Notes under the pieces: generated by a model
The model's database searches: none
Seen by the model: the letters and a program-made list of their open reading frames with translations, nothing else
What the model was told of the DNA's origin: nothing
NCBI RefSeq assembly: GCF_004168255.1
Contig: NZ_SEWG01000005.1
Span: forward strand, 248,001 to 312,000
DNA length: 64,000 nucleotides
From: Mucilaginibacter terrigena
Lineage (GTDB): Bacteria > Bacteroidota > Bacteroidia > Sphingobacteriales > Sphingobacteriaceae
Reading direction: 5' to 3'
Position numbers and translations under genes: made by a program
Shown: piece by piece, positions 23,797 through 32,757 of the stretch
Numbering within the stretch: the first letter of the stretch is position 1
Layout: the number at the start of each line of letters is the position of its first letter

Positions 23797-24777
23797 ATGA
23801 AACACATATCGATACTTATACCGCAGGGCGAAACCAGCCTGAGCAACATTGAGGCAACTTATAAGATGTTCTCGATGGTGAACCAAACGCTCGACCGGAT
23901 GAAGAAAGCGCCGCTGTTTAAAATACAGCTGGTGGGCTTGAATAAGGAAACCGCACTTACAAACGGGCTGTTCACCGTTAAGCCGGATATGACATATGAT
24001 GAAGTGGCCAAAACCGACCTGATCATTATCCCGGCGGTGCATGGCGATATCAATAAAGTATTAAGCGATAACAGCGATTTTATCCCCTGGATAATAAAGC
24101 AATATAAAACCGGTGCCGAAGTGGTTTCGCTTTGCATAGGGGCCTTTATTTTAGCCTCTACGGGGCTGCTTAAAGGCCGCAGCTGCACCACGCACTGGCT
24201 AATGGCCGATGAGTTCAGGAAGATGTTCCCGGATGTTAACCTGATGCCATATAAGATCATCACCGATGAAGGCGGGATCTATACCAGCGGAGGGGCGTAC
24301 TCGTCGTTAAACCTGCTATTGTACCTGGTAGAGAAATTTGCAGGCAGGGATATGGCCATCAATTCCTCAAAAATATTCGAGATAGACATCGAGCGCAACA
24401 GCCAGTCGCTGTTCATTATCTTCCACGGGCAAAAAGACCATGAGGACGAGGTGATCAAAAAAGCGCAGGATTTTATAGAGCATAACTACCAGGGCAAAAT
24501 TACCGTCGACCACCTGGCCGATATGTTTGCCATCAGCCGCCGCCACCTGGAGCGCCGTTTTAAAAAGGCAACCTCGAATACGGTAGTTGAGTATATGCAG
24601 CGGGTACGCATCGAGGCCGCCAAAATGAGCCTGGAAACCATTCGCGAGAACGTAAACGAAGTAATGTATAATGTAGGCTATACCGATACTAAAGCCTTTA
24701 GGATGATATTTAAAAAGATAACCGGCCTTTCGCCCATAGAATACAGGAACAAATATAGTAAGGATAAGGCGGCGTAG
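23797..24777 (+). CDS. GlxA-type transcriptional regulator (DJ-1/PfpI plus AraC HTH)
   Basis: Start set at ATG 23797 (MKHISILIPQGETSLSNIEA) because the DJ-1 fold begins there; the upstream TTG belongs to the promoter. The 326-residue protein has an N-terminal DJ-1/PfpI-like domain (about 1-190, with VVSLCIGAFILASTGLLKGRSCTTHW carrying the nucleophile-elbow Cys) and a C-terminal AraC DNA-binding domain (about 225-320, FAISRRHLERRFKKATSNTVVEYMQRVR and YNVGYTDTKAFRMIFKKITGLSPIEYR). It diverges from the doxX/SRPBCC/VOC cluster and is the obvious candidate to control it. Confidence 0.92.
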   Translation: MKHISILIPQGETSLSNIEATYKMFSMVNQTLDRMKKAPLFKIQLVGLNKETALTNGLFTVKPDMTYDEVAKTDLIIIPAVHGDINKVLSDNSDFIPWIIKQYKTGAEVVSLCIGAFILASTGLLKGRSCTTHWLMADEFRKMFPDVNLMPYKIITDEGGIYTSGGAYSSLNLLLYLVEKFAGRDMAINSSKIFEIDIERNSQSLFIIFHGQKDHEDEVIKKAQDFIEHNYQGKITVDHLADMFAISRRHLERRFKKATSNTVVEYMQRVRIEAAKMSLETIRENVNEVMYNVGYTDTKAFRMIFKKITGLSPIEYRNKYSKDKAA

Positions 24778-24780
24778 GAG

Positions 24781-24810
24781 CCTCTCCCCGGCCCTCTCCG
24801 AAGGAGAGGG
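24781..24810. repeat. Dispersed palindrome CCCTCTCC-GAA-GGAGAGGG, copy 1
   Basis: An 8-bp inverted repeat with loop GAA, preceded by CCTCTCCCCGG. The same element, in the opposite orientation, stands at 58058-58087, also directly after a gene. Probably a dispersed REP-like sequence that can also work as a terminator stem. Confidence 0.75.
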
Positions 24811-24853
24811 GGTATAACCCTTGTTTCGGTCTCCTAAACTTAACGATAGATGT

Positions 24854-25693
24854 ATGCGAATTATTAAGATAATTATTTTTAACCTGATATTACTTATGAC
24901 TACTTATCAATCACAAGCCCAAACCACCGGCAAATACGCTAATGTTAATGGCATAAAAATGTACTGTGAGATCCATGGCGCGGGCAGCCCGCTGGTTTTG
25001 ATCCATGGCGGGGGCTCAACCATAAAAACAAACTTTAGCCGGATAATGCCCGAACTGGCCAAAACACACCGGGTTGTAGCTGTTGAGCTGCAGGCCCACG
25101 GCCACACCGGCGACCGCAGCGCCCCCGAAAGTTTTATACAGGATGCCGATGATGTGGCCGAACTTTTAAATCAGCTTAATATACCTAAAGCGGATATACT
25201 GGGCTTTAGCAACGGTGGCCAAACCTGTTTGGAACTGGGCATCCGCCACCCGGATAAAGTGGGCAAGCTAATAATCGCCTCGGCCTTTTACACGCGCGAT
25301 GCGGCACCCGAAGGCTTTTGGAAAGGTTTTGAAAACCCCGACTTTAGCCATATGCCCCAGGTTTATAAAGATGAATACCTGAAGATAGGCACAAAAGAAG
25401 GCCTGATGAATATGTTTAACAAGGATGTGCAGCGCATGCTAACTTTTAAGGGTTGGACAGACGAGCAATTGAAAAGTATACAAGCACCTGCATTGGTAAC
25501 AATTGGCGACCAGGACCTGCCCACGCCAGAGCATGCCGCCAAAATGGCCCGCACCTTACCGCATGCACGTTTGGCTATACTGCCGGGCACACACGGCAGC
25601 TACATTGGCGAAGCTTACAACCCCAAACCCGAAAGCAAAATACCCGATCTGTTTGTAGCGATAGTGAATGAGTTTTTGGCGGGGGAGATGTAG
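24854..25693 (+). CDS. Secreted alpha/beta hydrolase
   Basis: The start is placed at ATG 24854 (MRIIKIIIFNLILLMTTYQSQAQ, a signal peptide) instead of the TTG at 24821; this gives 279 residues. The alpha/beta-hydrolase core shows the oxyanion HGGGST, nucleophile Ser in GFSNGG, acid Asp in IGDQDLPTP and His in PGTHGSY. The family covers esterases, lactonases and dehalogenases; substrate unknown. No co-transcribed partner is evident. Confidence 0.88.
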   Translation: MRIIKIIIFNLILLMTTYQSQAQTTGKYANVNGIKMYCEIHGAGSPLVLIHGGGSTIKTNFSRIMPELAKTHRVVAVELQAHGHTGDRSAPESFIQDADDVAELLNQLNIPKADILGFSNGGQTCLELGIRHPDKVGKLIIASAFYTRDAAPEGFWKGFENPDFSHMPQVYKDEYLKIGTKEGLMNMFNKDVQRMLTFKGWTDEQLKSIQAPALVTIGDQDLPTPEHAAKMARTLPHARLAILPGTHGSYIGEAYNPKPESKIPDLFVAIVNEFLAGEM

Positions 25694-25789
25694 AAATTCA
25701 CAAAACAAATAAATATTCTCAGTTACTGCTGACATACTGCTGTCATTCCCCTGTGGTTTATTTGTATCATAAACTTAAAACAACAAGCC

Positions 25790-26302
25790 ATGACAACTAC
25801 AACAGCAACAACAACAAACACACCGGTAATAACATCTGATGCTTTTTTAAAAAACTGGCAGGCGCACCGCGGGTTAAGCCGCAGGGTATTGGCGGCCTTC
25901 CCCGAGAAAGATCTTTTTGAATTTAGCATAGGCGGCATGCGCACTTACAATCACCTTGCCGGCGAAATGCTTGGCCTGGCCAGCGCGGGCATGAACGGCA
26001 TCGTAACCGGCAAATGGGAAACCTCCCCCGCGCTCGATCATTTTAACGACAATGTACACCTTAGCACCAAAGCCGAAATATTAGAGGCATGGGATGAGGT
26101 AACCGAACAAATAGATGTATTATGGCCGCAGATACCAGCCGAACGTTTCTCTGAAACAGAAGCTGCTTTTGGGCAGTACCCAAATACTATTATCAATACC
26201 CTGCAGTACCTTTTTGATAATGAGATCCATCACCGCGGCCAGGGTTATGTTTACTTGCGCGCCCTGGGTATAGAGCCGCCTGCATTTTGGGATAGGTTTT
26301 AG
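25790..26302 (+). CDS. DinB-family protein
   Basis: A 170-residue four-helix-bundle protein of the DinB/YfiT superfamily. The metal-ligand histidines are plausible in RTYNHLAGEMLGLASAG and in the closing NEIHHRGQGYVYLRALG, a hallmark of the family. Members are thiol-S-transferase-like or damage-inducible enzymes; the reaction here is unknown. The Thr-rich N-terminus may be disordered. Confidence 0.88.
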   Translation: MTTTTATTTNTPVITSDAFLKNWQAHRGLSRRVLAAFPEKDLFEFSIGGMRTYNHLAGEMLGLASAGMNGIVTGKWETSPALDHFNDNVHLSTKAEILEAWDEVTEQIDVLWPQIPAERFSETEAAFGQYPNTIINTLQYLFDNEIHHRGQGYVYLRALGIEPPAFWDRF

Positions 26303-26327
26303 CCTCGCCCTTCAGGGTGTTGCTTTG

Positions 26328-27239
26328 CTAAAACTTCCAAACCAACACCCTGCTGGTTTTTTGCCCTTGCGACATCGTGATGGTTTTTACATCGGCCGCC
26401 TTGTAGTAATCAAGCGATTTATAGCAGCCATCCAGCGTAGCTTTTTGAGAGATAAGCGACGAGAACCATTTACACGATCTGGCAAACTGCTTGCTTTCGG
26501 TGATCATTTTGTTCAGAAAACGGGGTTCGCCGCCTTCGTACCAAAGTTCGTTGTTGCGGCCGCCAAAGTTAAGTTCGGTACCTTTATCCTGCCCCAGGTT
26601 TTTCCACTTGCGGCTCGATTTTTCGTTCACTTCTTTTGACGATGTATGAAACGGCGGGTTGCACATGGTGATATCAAACTTTTCGCCGGGTTTTATAATA
26701 CCGTCAAAAATATTAGCGTACGATGTTTGCTTGCGGATCTCTATGGCAGCAGCCAGCCCGTTGTCTTCAACTATCTTTTTTGCCGATGCGGCGGCTATGT
26801 AGTCAACCTCGCTGCCAACAAAGTTCCAGCCGTAGGTTTTGTGGCCTATAAGCGGATAAATGCAGTTGGCACCAACACCAGTGTCCAGCACTTTAACTGT
26901 GTTACCTGTCGGCACTTCGCCTTTATTGTGTTCGGCCAGCACATCGGCTAAGTAGTGGATATAATCGGCACGGCCGGGGATGGGCGGGCAAAGAAAGCCT
27001 TCGGGGATATCCCAGGCTGCAACGCCGTATTGCTGCTTTAACAATGCTTTGTTAAGGAATTTAACGGCTTCCGGGTCGGTAAAGTTGATAGACAGATCGT
27101 CAAATTCGTTCTGCGATACAAACTGCCGCAGTTGCGGAACAGCTTTAATCAGCGCCTGGAAATTGTACCGGCTGCGGTGCGCGTTGCGCGGGTGCAGGTT
27201 AGTTTTTTCATCCTGGATGGGTTTTGATGTGTCTGCCAT
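26328..27239 (-). CDS. rlmF: 23S rRNA (adenine(1618)-N(6))-methyltransferase
   Basis: RlmF methylates A1618 of 23S rRNA using S-adenosylmethionine. The frame is open to ATG 27272, but ATG 27239 (MADTSKPIQDEKTNLHPRNAHRSRYNF) gives 303 residues and fits the known N-terminus better. Marks: LHPRNAHRSRYNFQALI, the SAM motif VLDTGVGANCIYPLIG, the N6-adenine methylase signature CNPPFH and the closing QGQKTSRVLVWKF. Divergent from the GyrI-like gene, sharing a 47-base gap. Confidence 0.9.
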   Translation of the reverse strand: MADTSKPIQDEKTNLHPRNAHRSRYNFQALIKAVPQLRQFVSQNEFDDLSINFTDPEAVKFLNKALLKQQYGVAAWDIPEGFLCPPIPGRADYIHYLADVLAEHNKGEVPTGNTVKVLDTGVGANCIYPLIGHKTYGWNFVGSEVDYIAAASAKKIVEDNGLAAAIEIRKQTSYANIFDGIIKPGEKFDITMCNPPFHTSSKEVNEKSSRKWKNLGQDKGTELNFGGRNNELWYEGGEPRFLNKMITESKQFARSCKWFSSLISQKATLDGCYKSLDYYKAADVKTITMSQGQKTSRVLVWKF

Positions 27240-27260
27240 ATATTTTGTAAAGTTAGAAAG

Positions 27261-27268
27261 TATATTTG
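27261..27268 (+). promoter_or_regulatory. -7 box for the GyrI-like gene
   Basis: TATATTTG matches TAnnTTTG, 18 bases before ATG 27287. It includes the TTG codon that would otherwise extend the frame, which supports the ATG as start. Confidence 0.45.
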
Positions 27269-27286
27269 TCATTCAGGATAAAAGCG

Positions 27287-27772
27287 ATGATACAGCCACA
27301 CACCAAAACCATAGCTGCAAAAAAGTTGGTTGGCCAGCACATGTTGATGAGCCTTGCCGATAACAAAACCGGCGAGTTGTTCCGCGGGTTTATGCCACGC
27401 CGCGGCGAAATAAAGAATGCGTTGAGTGCCGACATTATTTGCATGCAGGTGTATAAACCGGATTTAAATTTTAACGACATCACTCTTAATACCATCCATC
27501 AAAAATGGGCGGCCGTTGAGGTTGATGGCTTTAATGATTTGCCGGATGGGATGGAAGCCTTTACCATTCCCACCGGTATGTATGCGATATTCCTGTATAA
27601 AGGCAACCCTGCAGAGTTTGGGCCAACGTTCAACTATATATTTAACACCTGGCTGCCTGCATCACCCTACGAAACAGATAACCGCCCGCATTTTGAGGTA
27701 CTGGGCGAAAAATATAAAAATAACGACCCCGCATCAGAAGAAGAGATCTGGATCCCGGTAAGGCTTAAGTAA
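27287..27772 (+). CDS. GyrI-like / AraC-effector-binding-domain protein
   Basis: A 161-residue stand-alone effector-binding domain. The start is ATG 27287 (MIQPHTKTIAAKKLVGQH). Family marks are KKLVGQHMLMSLADNKTGELFRGFMPRR, PTGMYAIFLYKG and FNYIFNTWLPASPYETDNRPHFEVLGEKY with the acidic EEEIWIPV end. Such domains bind drugs or small effectors, or in GyrI inhibit gyrase; which applies cannot be told. Confidence 0.87.
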   Translation: MIQPHTKTIAAKKLVGQHMLMSLADNKTGELFRGFMPRRGEIKNALSADIICMQVYKPDLNFNDITLNTIHQKWAAVEVDGFNDLPDGMEAFTIPTGMYAIFLYKGNPAEFGPTFNYIFNTWLPASPYETDNRPHFEVLGEKYKNNDPASEEEIWIPVRLK

Positions 27773-27778
27773 ATCGGG

Positions 27779-29215
27779 TTATTCCTTTATCCATTTGCTT
27801 TTAAACCCAAGCCGTTTCAGGCCGTTTTGGATGTCGGGGTTTTTCATCAGCAGTTTCCATACGAGCCCGCTTCGGTAATTTTCTATCATCACCACAATAG
27901 GGCCCTGGTCAATGGCCAGGTGGGTTTTGGCATACCAGTTATGCGATTCGCTGAACCCATCGGCAAAGCCATACGGCCCCCAGATCTTATCCCCCAGGTC
28001 ATAATAAAAGTGTTTAAGCGCCTGCATGGAATACTCCGGCGTGTAAGGGAACGACGACAATGCCGCCGTAGGCTGTATCACACCATAATCAACTTCAGGG
28101 CAATGGGCAACATAGCCCTTATAGCTATCACCGGCAGTTAGCCCCCAGCTGTTTGCGCCGTAACCTTTATAATGTTTTGGGTTCTCGATGCAATATGCCC
28201 GGTTTATCAGCGTATGGTTTTTTGTCTGCATAGCATAGTCTATCCCGTGGTCGTCTTTCAAACCATTGGGGTCGATGCCCATGTAGGTATATTGTTCAAA
28301 AAATAACGGGCCGCCTTTATCAAAATTCCCCAGGGGCAATTCGTAACCGTAATAGGTCTTACCATTTTTCCAACTGTCAGATTTCACCCAGCTGTTTTCG
28401 TAAAGCTCTTTAGATATGGGGTGCCTTGGTGATGATGCGGAAATGATGTATGTTATCAGGGCCTCGTCGTATCCGCCAACCGGGAAGTTCATATCAAAAC
28501 CGTTGTTAGGGCTCCAGTGCCAGTAAAGGTGTTTGTTATCCTCCTTGCTGTGCCAGTTCCAGTTGGCGGCATCCCACATCTGCTGCACCCTTTTCTGAAA
28601 ATACTTTTCGGGTACCGAGTTGCCGTTAAAATATTCCTTAGCACCCAGCAGTCCCATCATCAGGTACGATGTTTCTACAATATCGGCAGCGTCATCTACC
28701 CTGTCAAAAGCGATTGCTTTGCCCGTGGCGCCATTCATAAAGTGTGGGTATATGCCATGGTAACAATCGGCTTTAATTAAAAAATCTACAATTTTTATAA
28801 GGCGTTTAAGGGCCGTGTCGCGGCCTATCCAGCCGCGGTTTGTGGCTACTACAGTAGCCAGTATGCCCATGCCCGTACCGCCAATGGCGCAGGCTTCGGG
28901 GCCAAAAGTACCTTTGCTTAAGTTCGGTTCGTCGTAAGCTTCATTTATGTAATCCCAATAGTACTGGGCTTTAACCGTATTATCCCGCTCCCTTGCCAGG
29001 CCGCTTACCGGGTGCGCAAAATGCCAGAAATATCTGAACGTTTGCCGCTGTACAATATCAAGCAAGGCCGAATCGCTGATGTTTTTAATAATGCCAACCG
29101 GTGCTATGGAATTGCGTTCGACAGGTTTAGAAGGCTGTTTTTTGCGGATTTGCGAAAATGCACCTAAGCTTATCAGTAAACCTATAATGGCGAGTGTAAG
29201 TATTCGTTTCATCAT
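27779..29215 (-). CDS. Glycoamylase-like secreted glycoside hydrolase (GH144 candidate)
   Basis: A 478-residue secreted enzyme (signal 1-22). The (alpha/alpha)6-barrel shows QRQTFRYFWHFAHPVSGLARER, GPEACAIGGTGMGILATVVATNRGWI, YPHFMNGATGKAI and YDEALITYIISASSP, the strings of the glycoamylase-like/GH144 group, whose studied members cleave beta-1,2-glucans. The assignment to beta-1,2-glucan is inferred from the family, not from active-site proof. It is last in a leftward run YdcF - GH43 - GH144 (gaps of 7 and 62 bases). Confidence 0.88.
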   Translation of the reverse strand: MMKRILTLAIIGLLISLGAFSQIRKKQPSKPVERNSIAPVGIIKNISDSALLDIVQRQTFRYFWHFAHPVSGLARERDNTVKAQYYWDYINEAYDEPNLSKGTFGPEACAIGGTGMGILATVVATNRGWIGRDTALKRLIKIVDFLIKADCYHGIYPHFMNGATGKAIAFDRVDDAADIVETSYLMMGLLGAKEYFNGNSVPEKYFQKRVQQMWDAANWNWHSKEDNKHLYWHWSPNNGFDMNFPVGGYDEALITYIISASSPRHPISKELYENSWVKSDSWKNGKTYYGYELPLGNFDKGGPLFFEQYTYMGIDPNGLKDDHGIDYAMQTKNHTLINRAYCIENPKHYKGYGANSWGLTAGDSYKGYVAHCPEVDYGVIQPTAALSSFPYTPEYSMQALKHFYYDLGDKIWGPYGFADGFSESHNWYAKTHLAIDQGPIVVMIENYRSGLVWKLLMKNPDIQNGLKRLGFKSKWIKE

Positions 29216-29277
29216 GATAGCAGCTACTTAAATGGTTAAGCCAATATGACACAATGGGTAACCATCATAATACGTTA

Positions 29278-30261
29278 TTATTTGATCGGGTTAGCGCTAA
29301 CGCCTTCATATGTAATTTTAACCGGGTTTATCAGGCCATCTTTATCAAAGGTCATTTTATCAATGCAGGTTACGCGGTGGTTGCCATTTGTTTCGGTAAG
29401 GGGGCGGCGATGGTATATGATATACCATTCATCCTTGCCCGGTACTTTTATAACCGAGTGGTGGCCTGCGCCTGTGGCAACAGCAGGGTCTTGTTTTAGC
29501 ACGATACCTATTTTTTTGAAAGGGCCGTTTATACTGTTACCTACAGCGTAAGCTACGCGATAATCGGGGCCGGTCCACCCGCCTTCGCTCCACATAAAGT
29601 AATATTTACCATTGCGGATAAACATAATTGGCCCTTCCACGTATCCCTCGGGTGTAATTTCCTTAAAAGTTTTGCCATCGGCGGAGGGCTCGATACCTGT
29701 AAAATCATTTTTTAGCTTCGCGATGTTGCAATGGCCCCATCCGCCGTATATGATGTAGTACTGGCCGTCGGTATCCTTAAAAACAAACTGATCTATCGGC
29801 TGTGCGCCATTCACTATTTTATCAATAAGGGGTTTGCCTAAATAATCTTTAAACGGGCCTTCGGGTTTATCGGCAACAGCTACGCCAATACCGCCATATT
29901 CGTTATCGCTTTGAATATCGTTAGCGCCAAAGAAGAAGTAATATTTGCCATCCTTTTGTACAATGGCAGGGGCCCACATAGCGCGTTTTGCCCATTTCAC
30001 GTTCGATGAATCCAGCACGTTATTGTGTTTGGTCCAGTTCACCAAATCAGGCGACGAAAAAGCGTCGAAATGCACCTGCTTCTCGTATTTATCAGAGTAC
30101 GTTGGGTAAACCCAGTATTCTTTACCAAATATGGTTGCTTCAGGGTCGGCATACCAGCCCTGCGCTATAGGGTTGCCCGATGTTTTTTTAACGGTTTGCT
30201 GCGCGCAGGCTGCCTGTATTAAAACAACAGGCATTGCCAATAAAAGGTATATTTTTTTCAT
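29278..30261 (-). CDS. Glycoside hydrolase family 43 enzyme
   Basis: A 327-residue secreted five-bladed propeller enzyme with signal peptide (1-20; a Cys at 19 does not sit in a convincing lipobox). Catalytic residues are plausible as Asp39 in GWYADPEATIF, the middle Asp in PIDQFVF and the acid Glu in GYVEGPIMF. GH43 enzymes remove arabinose, xylose or galactose units from plant or microbial polysaccharides. It stands 7 bases after the YdcF gene and upstream of the GH144-like gene, so the group likely acts on the same glycan. Confidence 0.9.
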   Translation of the reverse strand: MKKIYLLLAMPVVLIQAACAQQTVKKTSGNPIAQGWYADPEATIFGKEYWVYPTYSDKYEKQVHFDAFSSPDLVNWTKHNNVLDSSNVKWAKRAMWAPAIVQKDGKYYFFFGANDIQSDNEYGGIGVAVADKPEGPFKDYLGKPLIDKIVNGAQPIDQFVFKDTDGQYYIIYGGWGHCNIAKLKNDFTGIEPSADGKTFKEITPEGYVEGPIMFIRNGKYYFMWSEGGWTGPDYRVAYAVGNSINGPFKKIGIVLKQDPAVATGAGHHSVIKVPGKDEWYIIYHRRPLTETNGNHRVTCIDKMTFDKDGLINPVKITYEGVSANPIK

Positions 30262-30268
30262 GTTTGTA

Positions 30269-31012
30269 TTAACTAAAGTAAACGGTTAAGTACCCTATTA
30301 TCTCTTTAATATATAAATTCCATTTGCCCACCGCGTCGGATGCCGGCAAAAAATCTGCTAAATAAATATGCCTGGCGTTAAACAGGTTATTTGCCGGATA
30401 CGGCACAATATCAACCCCAGCCCTTTTATATATTAACTGCGCGCGCCGCATATGAAAAGCCGATGTTACCAATAAATACGGTGCTTTTAAATGCGCATCG
30501 TTCAGTAACTTTTTAGAGTACTGTGCATTTTCTAATGTATTACGCGCGCTTCGGTCTAAAAGTATCAGGCTATCCGGAAAATTCTTCTTTTTAAGTTCAG
30601 CCTTAACAATATCGGCCTCAGCAAAGCCATCCGGGTAAATATCAGAGTTACCACCGGTAAACAGCAGGTGTTGCGCAGTATGATTTGCGAGCAGGCCGGT
30701 TGCTTTCGTATACCTATCGGCAGCCCAGTTAAAGTAAGCGTTTCCATCGTTATCACGGGTTATAAATCCGCCAAGAAGTATAACACAGCTGTATTTAACC
30801 CCGCCTGGCTGGTATGGGGGCACATCCCATAAGTTCGCAAAAGCGTTTATAGTAAATCGGTTCGAAAAAAAGTAAAGCAGCGCGGTGGCTATGATCAACA
30901 GCCTTTTCCTCAACCTTTGTTTTTTTGTGATAAGTGCATAAAGCATTAAGGCAAATACCCAGGTAAGGGGTAAAATAAACACCAAAAGCACTTTCGACAG
31001 GATAAAAAACAT
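30269..31012 (-). CDS. YdcF/ElyC-type DUF218 membrane protein
   Basis: A 247-residue protein with two N-terminal membrane helices (about 3-25 and 38-57) and a periplasmic or cytoplasmic DUF218 domain. Marks are VILLGGFI, LLFTGGNSD, RSARNTLENAQYSKKLL and LVTSAFHMRRAQLIYKRAG. E. coli ElyC/SanA relatives affect peptidoglycan or envelope integrity at low temperature or under vancomycin. First gene of the leftward run with GH43 and GH144. Confidence 0.88.
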   Translation of the reverse strand: MFFILSKVLLVFILPLTWVFALMLYALITKKQRLRKRLLIIATALLYFFSNRFTINAFANLWDVPPYQPGGVKYSCVILLGGFITRDNDGNAYFNWAADRYTKATGLLANHTAQHLLFTGGNSDIYPDGFAEADIVKAELKKKNFPDSLILLDRSARNTLENAQYSKKLLNDAHLKAPYLLVTSAFHMRRAQLIYKRAGVDIVPYPANNLFNARHIYLADFLPASDAVGKWNLYIKEIIGYLTVYFS

Positions 31013-31109
31013 AGTTGTAATTAGGCTTGCAATTTATTCATTTTTATGAATGTGGCGTGTAACGAAATTTTCTTACAAACGTCAATGTATAAAATAGCCA
31101 ATTACTCAA

Positions 31110-32423
31110 ATGAAACATATACTTATCAAAAGTTTTTTATTAAGTGCGTTAACTATAAGCGTGTTTGCGCAACAACCGGGCGCGGCCTTAACACAGCAAC
31201 AAAAAAACGAGACTATAGACAGCGCTGTGAAAATTGTTAAAACACGATACATATTTCCGGAGGCTGCTTTAAAGGTAGAGAAATACCTGCGTAACAGACA
31301 GGCTAAAAAGATGTACGACCCTATTACAGATGGCAACCAGTTTGCACAGGCATTAACCCATGATATGCAGGCCGCAGGGAACGATAAACACCTGTGGGCG
31401 GCATACTCACCCGAAGAATTACCCATTGAAAAAACCCGCGAATTGATGAGTATACCGGATGAGGAGCGCTCCGGGTTGGCAGAGATGTTTCAACGTACCA
31501 ATTACGGCATAGAAAAATTGGAAATTTTAAAGGGTAATATTGGTTACTTATCTTTCAATATGTTGATATCGCCTGAATTTGCCGGCGAGGTCTACGACAG
31601 CATGATGGCCTACGTGGCCCATACTGAAGCACTGATCATAGATCTGCGCAAATGCGGGGGCAGCATGTCGCCGGATGCGGTGCCTTATTTTTGCAGCTAC
31701 TTTTTCCAGTCGCCCGTGCATTTAAATGATACTTATTATGGCAAAGATGCAAAGCTTACCCAATCATGGACCTACGCGCACGTAAATGGCCGCAAATATT
31801 TAAATAAACCCATATACGTATTAACCAGCGGCGGCACATTTTCGGGCGCCGAAGAGATGGCATATGATCTTAAGGCGCTTAAGCGTGCCACTATTATAGG
31901 CCAGCCCACCGGTGGCGGCGCTAACCCCGGCGGTGTGCTTAGGTTAACCAGCCATTTCAGCATGTTTGTTCCTGTAGGCAAAGTAGTTAACCCGGTAACC
32001 AAAGGTAACTGGGAACACGTGGGTGTACAGCCCGATACGGTTATTAATGCAAAACTTGCCCTACAGAAAGCGCAGGAACTTGCTATGCTATCGTCTATAA
32101 AAGCTACTAATGACGACAGGTGGAAAGGGGCGCTGATAGGTTGGATGGCAGAACTTGCTGCAAGTACGCCTAAACTTAAAGCCGTTACCTTTGAATTGCG
32201 AGGCTTTGATACTGCTAAAGAAGTGTACGTAGCCGGATCGTTTAATGATTGGGATTCGCGCGCCGCAAAAATGGAACGTAAGAAGGATAAATGGGTAGTA
32301 GTTGCAGAGGCGGAACCGGGTAAGGTTACCTATAAGTTTATTGTAGACGGCAAATGGATACCCGACCCGGCTAACACCCAAACAGAAGAGCCTAACGGTG
32401 ATTCGGTAATTGTTATAGAATAA
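31110..32423 (+). CDS. S41-family peptidase fused to a CBM48/AMPK-type glycogen-binding domain
   Basis: A 437-residue secreted protein (signal 1-20). Residues about 25-120 form the helical N-terminal domain of tricorn/IRBP-like S41 peptidases. The catalytic core 130-335 contains IIDLRKCGGSMSPDAVPYF and the nucleophile Ser245 in SGGTFSGAEEMAYDLK, then ATIIGQPTGGGANPGG. There is no PDZ domain. Residues about 350-437 (VYVAGSFNDWD, KWVVVAEAEPGKVTYKFIVDGKWIPDP) are a clear E-set domain of the CBM48/AMPK glycogen-binding type, an unusual partner for a serine peptidase. Substrate unknown. Terminator at 32444-32472. Confidence 0.88.
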   Translation: MKHILIKSFLLSALTISVFAQQPGAALTQQQKNETIDSAVKIVKTRYIFPEAALKVEKYLRNRQAKKMYDPITDGNQFAQALTHDMQAAGNDKHLWAAYSPEELPIEKTRELMSIPDEERSGLAEMFQRTNYGIEKLEILKGNIGYLSFNMLISPEFAGEVYDSMMAYVAHTEALIIDLRKCGGSMSPDAVPYFCSYFFQSPVHLNDTYYGKDAKLTQSWTYAHVNGRKYLNKPIYVLTSGGTFSGAEEMAYDLKALKRATIIGQPTGGGANPGGVLRLTSHFSMFVPVGKVVNPVTKGNWEHVGVQPDTVINAKLALQKAQELAMLSSIKATNDDRWKGALIGWMAELAASTPKLKAVTFELRGFDTAKEVYVAGSFNDWDSRAAKMERKKDKWVVVAEAEPGKVTYKFIVDGKWIPDPANTQTEEPNGDSVIVIE

Positions 32424-32757
32424 CAATTTTCACGGAATGCGCTGCCCGGAAATATTATTTACCGGGTTTTTTAAATACCTCTCCGTTTATAAGAACATTA
32501 ATTGTGACTTTGTCAGATATCAAATAAATCTCAGCATATTAATTCGCGCTTGCGTATTATTAATATTTGTTTAAATATTTTTATGCATAGCTAATATGGG
32601 TTGTATTTGAACATATTATACAGGCTTAAATATTTTATAGTGTATAATTACGTAACAATATACCACATATGCGGTATTGTAGGGGCATCAATATTGCCGT
32701 TGCTTAGTACTATTAAAAAACCTAACAAAAATCAGTAAATAACTTAATCTTAAAACA
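32424..32757. other. AT-rich intergenic stretch
   Basis: This 334-base gap has the terminator of the S41 gene at its left end. The rest is very AT-rich with a short imperfect palindrome around 32660-32680 (ATACC...GGTAT). I see no small gene and no full TAnnTTTG box for the next gene. Confidence 0.5.
32444..32472 (+). terminator. Terminator of the S41-CBM48 gene
   Basis: Stem CCCGG / CCGGG extended by an A/T pairing region, then a T run, 20 bases past the stop. Confidence 0.65.
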
